Source: an uncultured Prevotellaceae bacterium (GTDB lineage: Bacteria; Bacteroidota; Bacteroidia; Bacteroidales; Bacteroidaceae). From it: a DNA stretch of 37,062 bases. Each line of letters begins with the position of its first letter. The first letter of the stretch is position 1. The position numbers were made by a program, and so were the translations under genes. Where the stretch lies: contig CALFJG010000060.1 in assembly GCA_937877625.1 (NCBI GenBank), positions 1 through 37,062 of the forward strand, read 5' to 3'. Of this stretch, positions 1 through 7,456 are shown in pieces. A model generated the notes under the pieces. The model did no database searches, was not told where the DNA came from, and worked only from the letters and a program-made list of their open reading frames with translations.

Positions 1-131
1 AGCCCGCCCAGAAGTGGCTCAAAGACCGCAAGGGCATGACGCTCACCTTCGAGGACGTGAAGCACTATCAGCGCATCATCTACGTGCTGCGGCAGACGGA
101 GCGCATCATGAAGGAAATTGAAATGACGTGA
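1..131 (+). CDS. C-terminal fragment of a probable type ISP-like restriction/modification (or helicase/methylase) protein
   Basis: This is an open frame that enters from the left edge (codons begin at base 3) and stops at the TGA of 129-131, giving 42 visible residues. The end contains WLKDRKG followed by FEDVKHYQRIIYVL and ERIMKEIE. From memory this resembles the C-terminal tail of large DNA methylase/restriction proteins of the type ISP kind, in which W(L)xDRKG...(D/E)xxHYQ(R/K)I...RxMxEI is a recurring ending. No catalytic motif lies in the window, so the assignment is tentative and rests on the tail only. The stop codon overlaps the first unit of the octamer array that follows. Confidence 0.4.
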   Translation, partial: PAQKWLKDRKGMTLTFEDVKHYQRIIYVLRQTERIMKEIEMT

Positions 132-192
132 TAACGTGATAACGAAATAACGTAATAACGAAATAACGTGATAACGAAATAACGAAATAACG
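129..192. repeat. Tandem octamer array, 8 x DNATAACG-type units
   Basis: Eight contiguous 8-bp units end in ATAACG. The first two bases of each unit vary among TG, AA and TA (order TG, TG, AA, TA, AA, TG, AA, AA). The first unit includes the stop codon of the upstream gene, and the array ends 17 bp before the start of the next gene. Confidence 0.9.
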
Positions 193-209
193 ACAAAAAC
201 CTAACAACA

Positions 210-560
210 ATGGAAATCAAACACTTCGGATATTATTGGTTAGACACGTGGGTCCTTGCCAACGTGATACAGTTGGCCACTCAGGATTTCTGCATCCGCT
301 ATCTGAATCGCACAAACGACCCGTGTGGCCGTCAGTTCGACCAAATGACACAGGCGGCCCGTTCTGCGCCAGCCAACATAGCAGAAGGGAACTCACGCCA
401 CTCCACGTCGAGAGAGACCGAGATGAAACTCACAGATGTTGCCCGCGCCACCTTGTCAGAACTGGCCAACGATTATCTGAACTGGCTCCTGCGACAGGAA
501 AGCATCCCCTGGTCGGTCAATTCCCCGGAATATCTGGCTGTCAGCAACCTGCGTCTCTGA
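210..560 (+). CDS. Four-helix-bundle protein (23S rRNA intervening-sequence protein family), shortened
   Basis: The 116-residue product carries the family signature QFDQMTQAARSAPANIAEG (about residues 42-60), then the SRETEMKLTDVARATLSEL helix. Family members are small helical bundles found in 23S rRNA intervening sequences, near retroelements and as free genes, and their molecular role is mostly unknown. Related proteins with a suffix domain are usually about 180-200 residues, so this one stops after the second helix pair. Downstream, another frame stays open as far as the TGA at 703-705, with residues such as KRRMYVDLVCMNP. A frameshift or decayed tail is therefore possible, but I could not match that stretch to the family. 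The family is sure; intactness is doubtful. Confidence 0.65.
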   Translation: MEIKHFGYYWLDTWVLANVIQLATQDFCIRYLNRTNDPCGRQFDQMTQAARSAPANIAEGNSRHSTSRETEMKLTDVARATLSELANDYLNWLLRQESIPWSVNSPEYLAVSNLRL

Positions 561-690
561 CCCATACCCCGCAGACGACTGGGCAGATTCCACCAAGCGC
601 AGGATGTACGTGGATTTGGTCTGTATGAATCCTGTGGAACCGGGTGCAAAGCCTGATGTCTCGCTTGAAAGGCTACAGAAAGAACACCAA

Positions 691-724
691 AGCGGCGCAA
701 CCTGAATGTGTGGGTTGCGCCGCT
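691..724. terminator. Bidirectional hairpin between convergent genes
   Basis: A perfect 12-bp stem AGCGGCGCAACC / GGTTGCGCCGCT (691-702 with 713-724) has a 10-base loop and lies between the plus-strand four-helix gene and the minus-strand tonB. There is no long T run on either side. On the minus strand it is followed by TTGGTGTTCTTT, so it may serve mainly the tonB operon. Confidence 0.6.
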
Positions 725-770
725 GATTAAATAATAAGCTGAACGTACTTAAGGTGGTACGTGTGGGTGT

Positions 771-1730
771 TTATTGGATCTTAAACTTCACGGGGAAGGT
801 GAACCATACACGCACGGGGTCACCGTGTTCGTTCTTAGCAGGGCTGAAGCGCGGGGCTTTTTTCAGCGCGGTAATTGCTGCTTGGTCGCACTCACGTGAG
901 AGACCTTTCACTACGCGTACATCGCCGATACTACCATCTTTCTCTACCACGAAGCGGAGCGTTACGGTACCTTGCAATTCTTGCTCAATAGCAATGCTTG
1001 GATATACGACGGTCTTGTTCATAAATGCGATAAGCGCGGCTTCACCACCGGGGAATTGTGCCATTACTGCCACACCGCTCTCGGAGTAAATCTCGTTGTC
1101 GGCGGAGCGAACGGCTTGTTGGCCGGTGCTTGTGCCTTTACCGCCTATCTGTCCGCGTCCGGCATTGGGGTCGTGGCTCGTACCGCCGACGTTCATTCCG
1201 GCAGTAGCTACCACGGTTCCTCCGGCATCGCCACCATAAGTGCGGTTGGAGAATGCGGCACGGCTGTTCTGAAGGTTCTGCTGGCTGGAGAGTTCGCGGC
1301 TTTCATCCACTTTGTCCACGATGGCGACGGTGGTAAAAGTCTCCGTAGCCCTTGCTGCAACGGCTTCAACAGCTGCGGCAGGCTGATCTGGAACAGTATT
1401 CTCTTGTGGAGTCTCCTCCTTCTTCTGTTCCTGCTCGGGCAACTTTTCGGGCTTCTTCTCCTCTTCCTCCTCTTTTTCCTCCTCCTCTACTTCTTCAAGC
1501 TGAGAAAGTTCGGTGGCACTCTCGTCTTCAAAAGCCTCAACAGCGGCTTTGGTAAGGTTTACCAAGCCTATGAGGGCGAAGATAGCGGCGATGAGTGCAC
1601 AGAGGGTGAAGAAAGCATACATATTGCGCTTACCAGCGTGGGCACGCAGGCGATAAGCACCGTACTCTTTGTTGCGGCCTGCAAACACGAGGTCGCACCA
1701 TTGCTTGGAAATCAAATCAATCTTTGCCAT
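771..1730 (-). CDS. tonB: TonB-family energy transducer
   Basis: This 319-residue protein passes proton-motive energy from ExbB/ExbD to outer-membrane TonB-dependent transporters. It has a short cytoplasmic N-terminus with LVFAGRNKEYGAYRLR, typical of Bacteroidetes TonB proteins. One membrane helix follows at about residues 37-60. A periplasmic linker rich in Glu, Lys and Pro covers about 75-125. The C-terminal TonB domain is at about 220-319 (FPGGEAALIAFM, YPSIAIEQELQGTVTLRFVVEKDG, VWFTFPVKFKI). An upstream in-frame ATG at 1781 would add 17 residues and overlap the preceding exbD. I chose the ATG at 1730 because MAKIDLISKQW is the usual start of the family. It is the last gene of the exb operon. 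Confidence 0.88.
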   Translation of the reverse strand: MAKIDLISKQWCDLVFAGRNKEYGAYRLRAHAGKRNMYAFFTLCALIAAIFALIGLVNLTKAAVEAFEDESATELSQLEEVEEEEKEEEEEKKPEKLPEQEQKKEETPQENTVPDQPAAAVEAVAARATETFTTVAIVDKVDESRELSSQQNLQNSRAAFSNRTYGGDAGGTVVATAGMNVGGTSHDPNAGRGQIGGKGTSTGQQAVRSADNEIYSESGVAVMAQFPGGEAALIAFMNKTVVYPSIAIEQELQGTVTLRFVVEKDGSIGDVRVVKGLSRECDQAAITALKKAPRFSPAKNEHGDPVRVWFTFPVKFKIQ

Positions 1731-1746
1731 AGCGTTGTAACGGTGT

Positions 1747-2373
1747 TTATTGAGCCGGCGCACCACCGCCCTCGGCGGCATCTACGTAGCCTTGCTCTGT
1801 TTCAGTAAAATTATCGATCACGTACTTACCGATGCTGCAAATCTGCATCTCGTCAAGGATACTCATAAGATTGTCGTAGGATGCGGCATCGCTCGGACGG
1901 ATAATGACGCTTGGTGTCTCCTTGCCCTCTTTGATTTCCTTCAAAGCTTCCTGGAAGGCTTCTTTGTTTTTGCGGAACGTTTCGGGGTCGGAGCTCTGTT
2001 CCATAGCGAACTTGTCCTTCAAGGCCTGTACCTGTTTCAAGGCATCGGCATTCTGCTTCATAAGGATTTGGCGAATACCGTTCTTGCCATACTCGGTCTT
2101 TTTGAAAGGAACTTCCGTGGGATTTCCTACACAATAGTAGAGGGTATTATCAGCCCCGAGCAACACGGTGATGGCTTTGTTTGCAGCCACCTGCGTTTGG
2201 TTCTGTGCATCGGTCTCCACGTCGGACGGCATAGCGATTTCCATCGTTTGCGGCTTGATGAGCGTGGTACAGAGCATAAAGAACGTCACAAGGAGCATTA
2301 TCATGTCCACCATCGGCGTGAAGTCGACGCGGGCATTCATTTTCTTTTGTTTGCTACTACCTGTCTTTGCCAT
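1747..2373 (-). CDS. exbD: ExbD/TolR-family biopolymer transport protein (second copy)
   Basis: The 208-residue product has a basic N-terminus, then VDFTPMVDMIMLLVTFFML, the conserved ExbD/TolR membrane helix whose Asp takes part in proton translocation. A periplasmic domain follows and ends with the region around IIRPSDAASYDNLMSILDEM. It is longer than enterobacterial ExbD (about 140 residues) because of a charged insert at about 75-140. It lies 3 bp downstream of the first exbD and 16 bp upstream of tonB, so co-transcription is nearly certain. The two ExbD copies differ clearly in sequence and probably form a hetero-oligomer with ExbB; that last point is inference. Confidence 0.88.
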   Translation of the reverse strand: MAKTGSSKQKKMNARVDFTPMVDMIMLLVTFFMLCTTLIKPQTMEIAMPSDVETDAQNQTQVAANKAITVLLGADNTLYYCVGNPTEVPFKKTEYGKNGIRQILMKQNADALKQVQALKDKFAMEQSSDPETFRKNKEAFQEALKEIKEGKETPSVIIRPSDAASYDNLMSILDEMQICSIGKYVIDNFTETEQGYVDAAEGGGAPAQ

Positions 2374-2376
2374 AGC

Positions 2377-2988
2377 TTACTCTTCGTTTTTAAGGGCGGT
2401 AATCAAGTTGTAACGGTTCTCGTGGATGCTTCGCAGGGAGTCCATCACTTTCTTGATAACGGCGTAGGAGGTGGACTTGTCGGCCTTGATGGCGATGCCC
2501 ATATCCTCACCGCAGGCGGCGCGTGCCGCACCGACCCATTCTTTCAACTCATCGTTTGTGCTATCGCAGGGGATGCCCGCCTTGGCATCGTCGTTAAGGT
2601 AGCTGTTGCGCTCGGCGGCCTCCAGTTTGAGCCACGAAGCCAGTTGTGACTTGCGGCTGCCAAACATCGGCACGTTGATGAATTCTTTCATCTGCTTGTC
2701 GTCGAGGCGCAGGCCGTGGCTCTTTTTCATCTCGCGGGCCAGTTTCTCCATTCCTTTAGGAGAGTCCATATTCATGAAAACTTTGCCGTTCTTCTCTACG
2801 AAGATGGTCATGAGGTTGGTCTCTGGAATTTTGATTTCTGACACGGAGCCAGGAGCCACCACTTTTACGGGCTCATCCTTAACGAATGTGGCGGTAAGCA
2901 TAAAGAAGGTAAGCAGCAGGACCATGACGTCGCTCATCGGCGTCATGTCGATGAACGTGTCTTGTTTCTTGATCTTAAATCGTCCCAT
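2377..2988 (-). CDS. exbD: ExbD/TolR-family biopolymer transport protein (first copy)
   Basis: This 203-residue protein begins MGRFKIKKQDTFIDMTPMSDVMVLLLTFFML, with the membrane helix and its conserved Asp at about residues 14-34. The periplasmic part ends in GIAIKADKSTSYAVIKKVMDSL, the usual ExbD C-terminal pattern. A charged insert at about 90-150 makes it longer than the proteobacterial form. It lies 74 bp downstream of exbB and 3 bp upstream of the second exbD. Role: proton-channel subunit that drives TonB. Confidence 0.88.
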   Translation of the reverse strand: MGRFKIKKQDTFIDMTPMSDVMVLLLTFFMLTATFVKDEPVKVVAPGSVSEIKIPETNLMTIFVEKNGKVFMNMDSPKGMEKLAREMKKSHGLRLDDKQMKEFINVPMFGSRKSQLASWLKLEAAERNSYLNDDAKAGIPCDSTNDELKEWVGAARAACGEDMGIAIKADKSTSYAVIKKVMDSLRSIHENRYNLITALKNEE

Positions 2989-3062
2989 TGTCTTTGTTTT
3001 ACCTTTGGGAGCACTTGCATACTATATTATGCCACGTGCGTCCCTTTGTTTATGCTTATGGT

Positions 3063-3974
3063 TTAGTGCGTAGCGTTAAAGGTCTCTACAATGCTGAAGC
3101 CCACCTCATCGAGGCTGAACGTCAGGCGGTCAATCTTGTTGGTGAAGTAGTTGTAGGTGATAGTGGCTACAGCACCCGTAGCAATACCCGAGGCGGTGTT
3201 TACAAGGGCCTCGGAGATACCTGTTGCAAGGGCTGCGGAGTCGGCACCGCCCTCGCCGGCGTTCATAGCACCGAAGGAGCGTATCATACCGAGCACCGTT
3301 CCGAGAAGACCAGTCAGCGTACCGAGGCTAACGATAGTACCTACGATAGGCATATTCTCTTGGAGCATAGGCATCTCAAGTGCGGTGGCCTCTTCGAGCT
3401 CTTGGCGGATAGCCAGAAGCTTCTGCTCTTTGGTGAGTTTTTCGTTCTTGTCCATCTCTTCATATTTATTGAGCGTGGAGCGAACGACATTGGCCACACT
3501 ACCTTGCTGCTTGTCGCAGATTTGCTTAGCCTTGGCCATATCACCACTTGAGAGTGCAGCCTTGATTTGTTCAACGAACTTAGCAAGAGCCTGCTTACCG
3601 TATGCGGTGCGGATAGCGAAGAAACGCTCAATAGCAAAAGCTATCACAGAGAAGAGAAGTGTCCAGATAATAGGCACAACGAAACCGCCTTTATAAACGG
3701 TACCGATAAGGTTTGCGGGGCTAAGCTCTACGTCGCTGGGAGCAAATACGGAGAACAGCGTGCCTCCTTCAATCAGTTTGTCGCCGCCTTGGAAGTTGCT
3801 TAGGTGGCCAAACACAAAGAGATAGATGCATACGGCCAAAACGGCACAGGCGAGAATCACGAGGAAGCCCGACTTAATACCCGTAAAGCCTTGGCTTGCC
3901 TTTTTGGCTTTCGGTGCTGCCTTGGGAGCAGCCTTTGCAGCACCCTGAGGTGCAGTTGCTTTTGTAGTGTCCAT
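3063..3974 (-). CDS. exbB: MotA/TolQ/ExbB proton channel family protein
   Basis: The 303-residue product has an Ala/Lys/Pro-rich cytoplasmic leader (residues 1-28), a first membrane helix at about 34-56, a second helix near VVPIIWTLLFSVIAFAIERFFAI, and the hallmark C-terminal pair of helices. These contain PIVGTIVSLGTLTGLLGTVLGMIRSF and GISEALVNTASGIATGAVATITYNYF. This is the pentameric core of the Exb complex. It heads the operon exbB-exbD-exbD-tonB and is preceded by a good consensus promoter at 4144-4174, giving a leader of about 165 nt. Confidence 0.9.
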   Translation of the reverse strand: MDTTKATAPQGAAKAAPKAAPKAKKASQGFTGIKSGFLVILACAVLAVCIYLFVFGHLSNFQGGDKLIEGGTLFSVFAPSDVELSPANLIGTVYKGGFVVPIIWTLLFSVIAFAIERFFAIRTAYGKQALAKFVEQIKAALSSGDMAKAKQICDKQQGSVANVVRSTLNKYEEMDKNEKLTKEQKLLAIRQELEEATALEMPMLQENMPIVGTIVSLGTLTGLLGTVLGMIRSFGAMNAGEGGADSAALATGISEALVNTASGIATGAVATITYNYFTNKIDRLTFSLDEVGFSIVETFNATH

Positions 3975-4143
3975 GATTTGGATTTTGGTTGTTGTGAATA
4001 AAAAAATTAAATTGTTTGTAAAAGTTGATTACGTTCTCAAAGGATTGCAAGGAAAGGTTCTTAGACCCCCACACTCCATAAATTATATATAGACGAAGAA
4101 AAATGGAGATAGGCAAAAGGCTATGCACTTGCTAAACTTGCCA

Positions 4144-4174
4144 CAAAAATACGCGCTAAAACGTAAGTAACAAA
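4144..4174 (-). promoter_or_regulatory. Consensus Bacteroidetes promoter for the exbB operon
   Basis: Read on the minus strand, TTTG (4171-4174) is followed after 19 bp by TATTTTTG (4144-4151). This matches the Bacteroidetes primary sigma consensus TTTG-N19-21-TAnnTTTG at every fixed position. Transcription would start near 4140. The 3975-4315 gap contains this promoter, a -7-like site for ilvE on the other strand, and otherwise only A/T-rich sequence with no gene. Confidence 0.7.
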
Positions 4175-4277
4175 GATTTGCGAAGAAAAAATTGCTATTT
4201 ATCCCTGAAACGAGCCGTCGTAGAGCCGTAAAAAAGGTTTTTGCCGAGAAAGGAGTGGTATGGTTTGTTTCTTTTGT

Positions 4278-4285
4278 TATTTTTG
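4278..4285 (+). promoter_or_regulatory. Candidate -7 element for ilvE
   Basis: TATTTTTG fits TAnnTTTG and lies 30 bp before the chosen ilvE start. No TTTG is present 19-21 bp upstream, so this is a one-box match only. It supports starting ilvE at 4316, because an earlier start at 4241 would lie upstream of the promoter. Confidence 0.4.
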
Positions 4286-4315
4286 CGAGCAAATAATTAT
4301 TCTTATCCACAAACT

Positions 4316-5335
4316 ATGCAACAAATTGATTGGTCAAACCTTTCTTTTGGTTATGTTCGCACGCACTACAACGTGCGTTGTTACTGGCGCGATGGTGCTT
4401 GGGGAGAGATAGAAGTCTCTTCCTCCGAAGACATTAACATACACATGGCCGCCACTTGTCTCCACTATGGTCAGGAGGCTTTTGAGGGACAAAAGGCCTT
4501 TCGCTGTCCCGACGGGAAGATACGCATCTTCCGTATTGATGAAAACGCACGCCGCCTGCAAGCCACAAGCCGTGGCATTATGCTACCCGAAGTACCTACG
4601 CCACTTTTTGTAGAAATGGCGAAAAAGGCGGTAAGGCTCAACGAGGACTTCCTGCCACCGTACGAAAGTGGAGCGGCTCTCTACATCCGCCCGCTACTCA
4701 TCGGCACGGGGCCACAAGTAGGTGTACATCCCGCCGAGGAGTATCTCTTCCTTATATTCGTAACGCCCGTAGGTCCATACTTCAAAGGCGGTTTCTCCAC
4801 CAACGACTATGCCATCGTGCGGCAGTACGACCGTGCGGCACCATTGGGAACAGGCACTTATAAGGTGGGAGGCAACTATGCCGCCTCGTTGCGTGCCAAC
4901 AAGATTGCCCACGATGCCGGCTACGCCTGTGAGTTCTATCTGGACTGTAAAGAAAAGAAATACATTGACGAGTGTGGCGCAGCCAATTTCTTTGGTATAA
5001 AAAACAACACATACGTTACGCCGAAATCTACGAGCATACTGCCCAGCATCACAAACGACAGCATGCAGCAACTGGCAAGCGACCTGGGTATGACGGTGGA
5101 GAAACGTCAGATACCACTTGAAGAACTCAATGAGTTTGAAGAGGCGGGTGCTGTAGGCACTGCGGCGGTGATTAGCCCTATCGGAAAGATTGTTGACTTA
5201 GAGCGCGGCACAGAGTATGTCATCTCTAAGAACGGTGAGCCGGGGCCTATGAGCAAGCGTCTATACGACAAGTTCCGCGCCATACAATACGGATTAGAGC
5301 CCGACACACATAATTGGATAACTTTTGTAGATTAA
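4316..5335 (+). CDS. ilvE: Branched-chain-amino-acid aminotransferase
   Basis: This PLP enzyme of fold type IV interconverts Leu, Ile and Val with their 2-oxo acids using glutamate/2-oxoglutarate. The 339-residue protein has the family landmarks HYGQEAFEGQKAFR (about 50-63), RPLLIGTG (about 125-132), the likely Schiff-base lysine Lys183 in TGTYKVGGNYAAS, and AGAVGTAAVISPIG near the end. The open frame reaches back to 4241, but the extra 25 residues do not resemble the family and would precede the -7 element. MQQIDWSNLSFGY is the usual start. It heads a plus-strand run with the lipoprotein gene, trpS and the porin, and complements the ilvDBNC cluster 7 kb downstream. Confidence 0.93.
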   Translation: MQQIDWSNLSFGYVRTHYNVRCYWRDGAWGEIEVSSSEDINIHMAATCLHYGQEAFEGQKAFRCPDGKIRIFRIDENARRLQATSRGIMLPEVPTPLFVEMAKKAVRLNEDFLPPYESGAALYIRPLLIGTGPQVGVHPAEEYLFLIFVTPVGPYFKGGFSTNDYAIVRQYDRAAPLGTGTYKVGGNYAASLRANKIAHDAGYACEFYLDCKEKKYIDECGAANFFGIKNNTYVTPKSTSILPSITNDSMQQLASDLGMTVEKRQIPLEELNEFEEAGAVGTAAVISPIGKIVDLERGTEYVISKNGEPGPMSKRLYDKFRAIQYGLEPDTHNWITFVD

Positions 5336-5363
5336 ACTTTCCGCAAGACACCATATATAATAT

Positions 5364-6293
5364 ATGTCTAATAGGTTGCACACACTTTCCGTTCTGCTCG
5401 TTTTAGGCTTATTCTTGCTGAGTTTAGGTAGTTGCCGGCAAAAGACGGGTCGCGACACCGCCGCCGCTATTGCCGACAGCCTACGCCAAGCCCATAACGA
5501 CAGCACACAAGCCGAGCTCAACGAACTGCGCGAGTTGGCCGAGCTCGACCGCCGCGAGATGGAGAACGAATATGAAGAGTACGCACAGCAGTATCGTGTG
5601 CTGAGGGTTCAGGTGAAAGATACGCTACTGCGCCGCCAACTGGAAGAAAAAGAGCAGGAAGCCAACCGCCTACTTGCAGAGCTTCGCACCGTGCGCGAAG
5701 GTAACGCTGCAGAGATTCGTCGTTTGCGTGAAGAGCTCACCACCGTGCGCGCCGTCTTACAAGACTATGTACGCCAGGTAGATTCCCTGCAACGTCGCAA
5801 CGAGACACTGGTGGCCGAGCGCGATGAGGCACGCCGTCAGGCAGGGGCTGCGAGCGAGCGTGCCGACGAGCTCACCGGTGAGCGCAACCGCCTCTCGCAG
5901 CAAGTAGCCGTGGCAGCACGACTAAATGCCACCGGTGTGAGCGTACGCCCCGTGAAGAAAAATGGTAAAGAAGCCCGTAAGACAAAAGAGATTAAAGGTT
6001 TTGACATCTCCTTTACTATAGCACGTAACAGCACCGCACGAACCGGCAACCGCACCGTCTTCGTACGCTTAATGGCTCAAGGAGGCACGGTGATAACCCC
6101 GGCCGGGACGTTCCAATACCACGACAAGACCATTCAGTATTCTGCAAAACGTACTGTGGAATATGCGGGTGAGGATATTCGTGTAACACTACACGTAAGT
6201 GCCGACGAGTTTCTCAATCCAGGCACTTACTCCGCCTATATCTTTACCGATGGTCAACAGATAGGTAGCGGCAGTGTAAACATCGACAAATAA
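5364..6293 (+). CDS. Coiled-coil lipoprotein of unknown function
   Basis: The 309-residue protein begins with a hydrophobic signal peptide and a lipobox, LLSLGSC, with the lipidated Cys at 24. Residues about 50-185 are a long charged heptad-type region (for example RRQLEEKEQEANRLLAELRTV, EIRRLREELTTVRAVL) that should form an extended coiled coil. Residues about 205-309 look like a compact beta domain (GFDISFTIARNS, VTLHVSADEFLNPGTYSAYIFTDGQQIGSGSVNI). It may bridge from the membrane to another envelope part, but no function is known to me. It lies 28 bp after ilvE and 27 bp before trpS, so it probably shares their transcript. Confidence 0.75.
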   Translation: MSNRLHTLSVLLVLGLFLLSLGSCRQKTGRDTAAAIADSLRQAHNDSTQAELNELRELAELDRREMENEYEEYAQQYRVLRVQVKDTLLRRQLEEKEQEANRLLAELRTVREGNAAEIRRLREELTTVRAVLQDYVRQVDSLQRRNETLVAERDEARRQAGAASERADELTGERNRLSQQVAVAARLNATGVSVRPVKKNGKEARKTKEIKGFDISFTIARNSTARTGNRTVFVRLMAQGGTVITPAGTFQYHDKTIQYSAKRTVEYAGEDIRVTLHVSADEFLNPGTYSAYIFTDGQQIGSGSVNIDK

Positions 6294-6320
6294 AAAGACC
6301 ATCAGCCCACCACTCCTCCT

Positions 6321-7412
6321 ATGTCTAAGATAATCCTTACAGGCGACCGCCCCACGGGACGCCTACACATTGGCCACTACGTTGGCTCACTGCGTCGTCG
6401 CGTACAGATACAAAACGAAGGCGACTACGACAAGATGTTCGTATTCATAGCCGATGCACAAGCCCTCACCGACAATGCCGACAACCCGGACAAAGTGCGC
6501 GAGAACGTCATAGAGGTAGCCCTCGACTATCTCTCCGTGGGGCTTGACCCGACAAAGACGTGCATCTTTGTCCAGTCGCAAATACCCGAATTGTGCGAAC
6601 TATCCTTCTATTATATGAATATGGTAACCGTGTCGCGCTTGCAACGCAACCCCACGGTAAAGACCGAGATACAAATGCGCGGTTTCGGCGGTGAGAGTAT
6701 TCCGGTAGGGTTCTTCACCTATCCCATTAGTCAAGCCGCCGACATTACAGCATTCGAGGCCACCATCGTACCCGTGGGTGAGGATCAAAAGCCTATGCTG
6801 GAACAAACCTGCGAAATCGTGCGCCGCTTCAACCATATCTACGGCGACACATTAGTAGAGCCCCGTATTCTCCTCCCCGACAACACCGCGTGCCTGCGTT
6901 TGCCCGGTACTGATGGCAAGGCAAAGATGAGCAAGAGCCTCGGCAACTGCATCTATCTAAGCGATGATGCTGCCACACTCAAGAAGAAAGTAATGTCAAT
7001 GTACACCGATCCAGCACACATCCACGTGGAAGACCCTGGCCACCTTGAAGGAAACGCCGTATTTACGTATCTTGATGCCTTCTGCCGTCCCGAACATTTT
7101 GCAGAGTACTGGCCTGAATACGAAAGCCTTGACGCTCTGAAAGAGCATTACACACGCGGTGGACTCGGCGACATGAAAGTAAAGAAGTTCCTCTTAAAAA
7201 TCCTTGATGCCGAACTCACCCCCATTCGTGAACGCCGCAAGCAGTTTGAACAAGATATCCCCGCCGTATATGAAATGTTGCAACGCGGCAGTGAAGAGGC
7301 TCGCACAGCGGCTATGCGCACACTAAACAAAGTACGTCAAGCTATGCGCATTGACTATTTCAACGACACGGCACTCATTCAAGCGCAGGCGAAGAAGTAT
7401 CGCCAAGGCTAA
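6321..7412 (+). CDS. trpS: Tryptophan--tRNA ligase
   Basis: This class I aminoacyl-tRNA synthetase charges tRNA-Trp. The 363-residue product shows PTGRLHIGHYVGSL at residues 11-24 (HIGH motif) and KMSKSLGN at about residue 203 (KMSKS motif). Between them is the Rossmann-fold region with FTYPISQAADITAF and VPVGEDQKPMLEQT, both typical of TrpRS. The length is slightly above the bacterial average (about 330). It lies 27 bp after the lipoprotein gene and 44 bp before the porin. Confidence 0.95.
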   Translation: MSKIILTGDRPTGRLHIGHYVGSLRRRVQIQNEGDYDKMFVFIADAQALTDNADNPDKVRENVIEVALDYLSVGLDPTKTCIFVQSQIPELCELSFYYMNMVTVSRLQRNPTVKTEIQMRGFGGESIPVGFFTYPISQAADITAFEATIVPVGEDQKPMLEQTCEIVRRFNHIYGDTLVEPRILLPDNTACLRLPGTDGKAKMSKSLGNCIYLSDDAATLKKKVMSMYTDPAHIHVEDPGHLEGNAVFTYLDAFCRPEHFAEYWPEYESLDALKEHYTRGGLGDMKVKKFLLKILDAELTPIRERRKQFEQDIPAVYEMLQRGSEEARTAAMRTLNKVRQAMRIDYFNDTALIQAQAKKYRQG

Positions 7413-7456
7413 AACCGACGTATGCAAAGCAAAACATCATAAATCACACGACCATT

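Noticed and set aside
1750..2649. Plus-strand frame of 299 codons across exbD genes
   Set aside because: Shadow of the exbD pair, which has family motifs in frame and tight operon spacing.
4241..4315. N-terminal extension of ilvE
   Set aside because: It lies before or over the -7 element and does not resemble the family.
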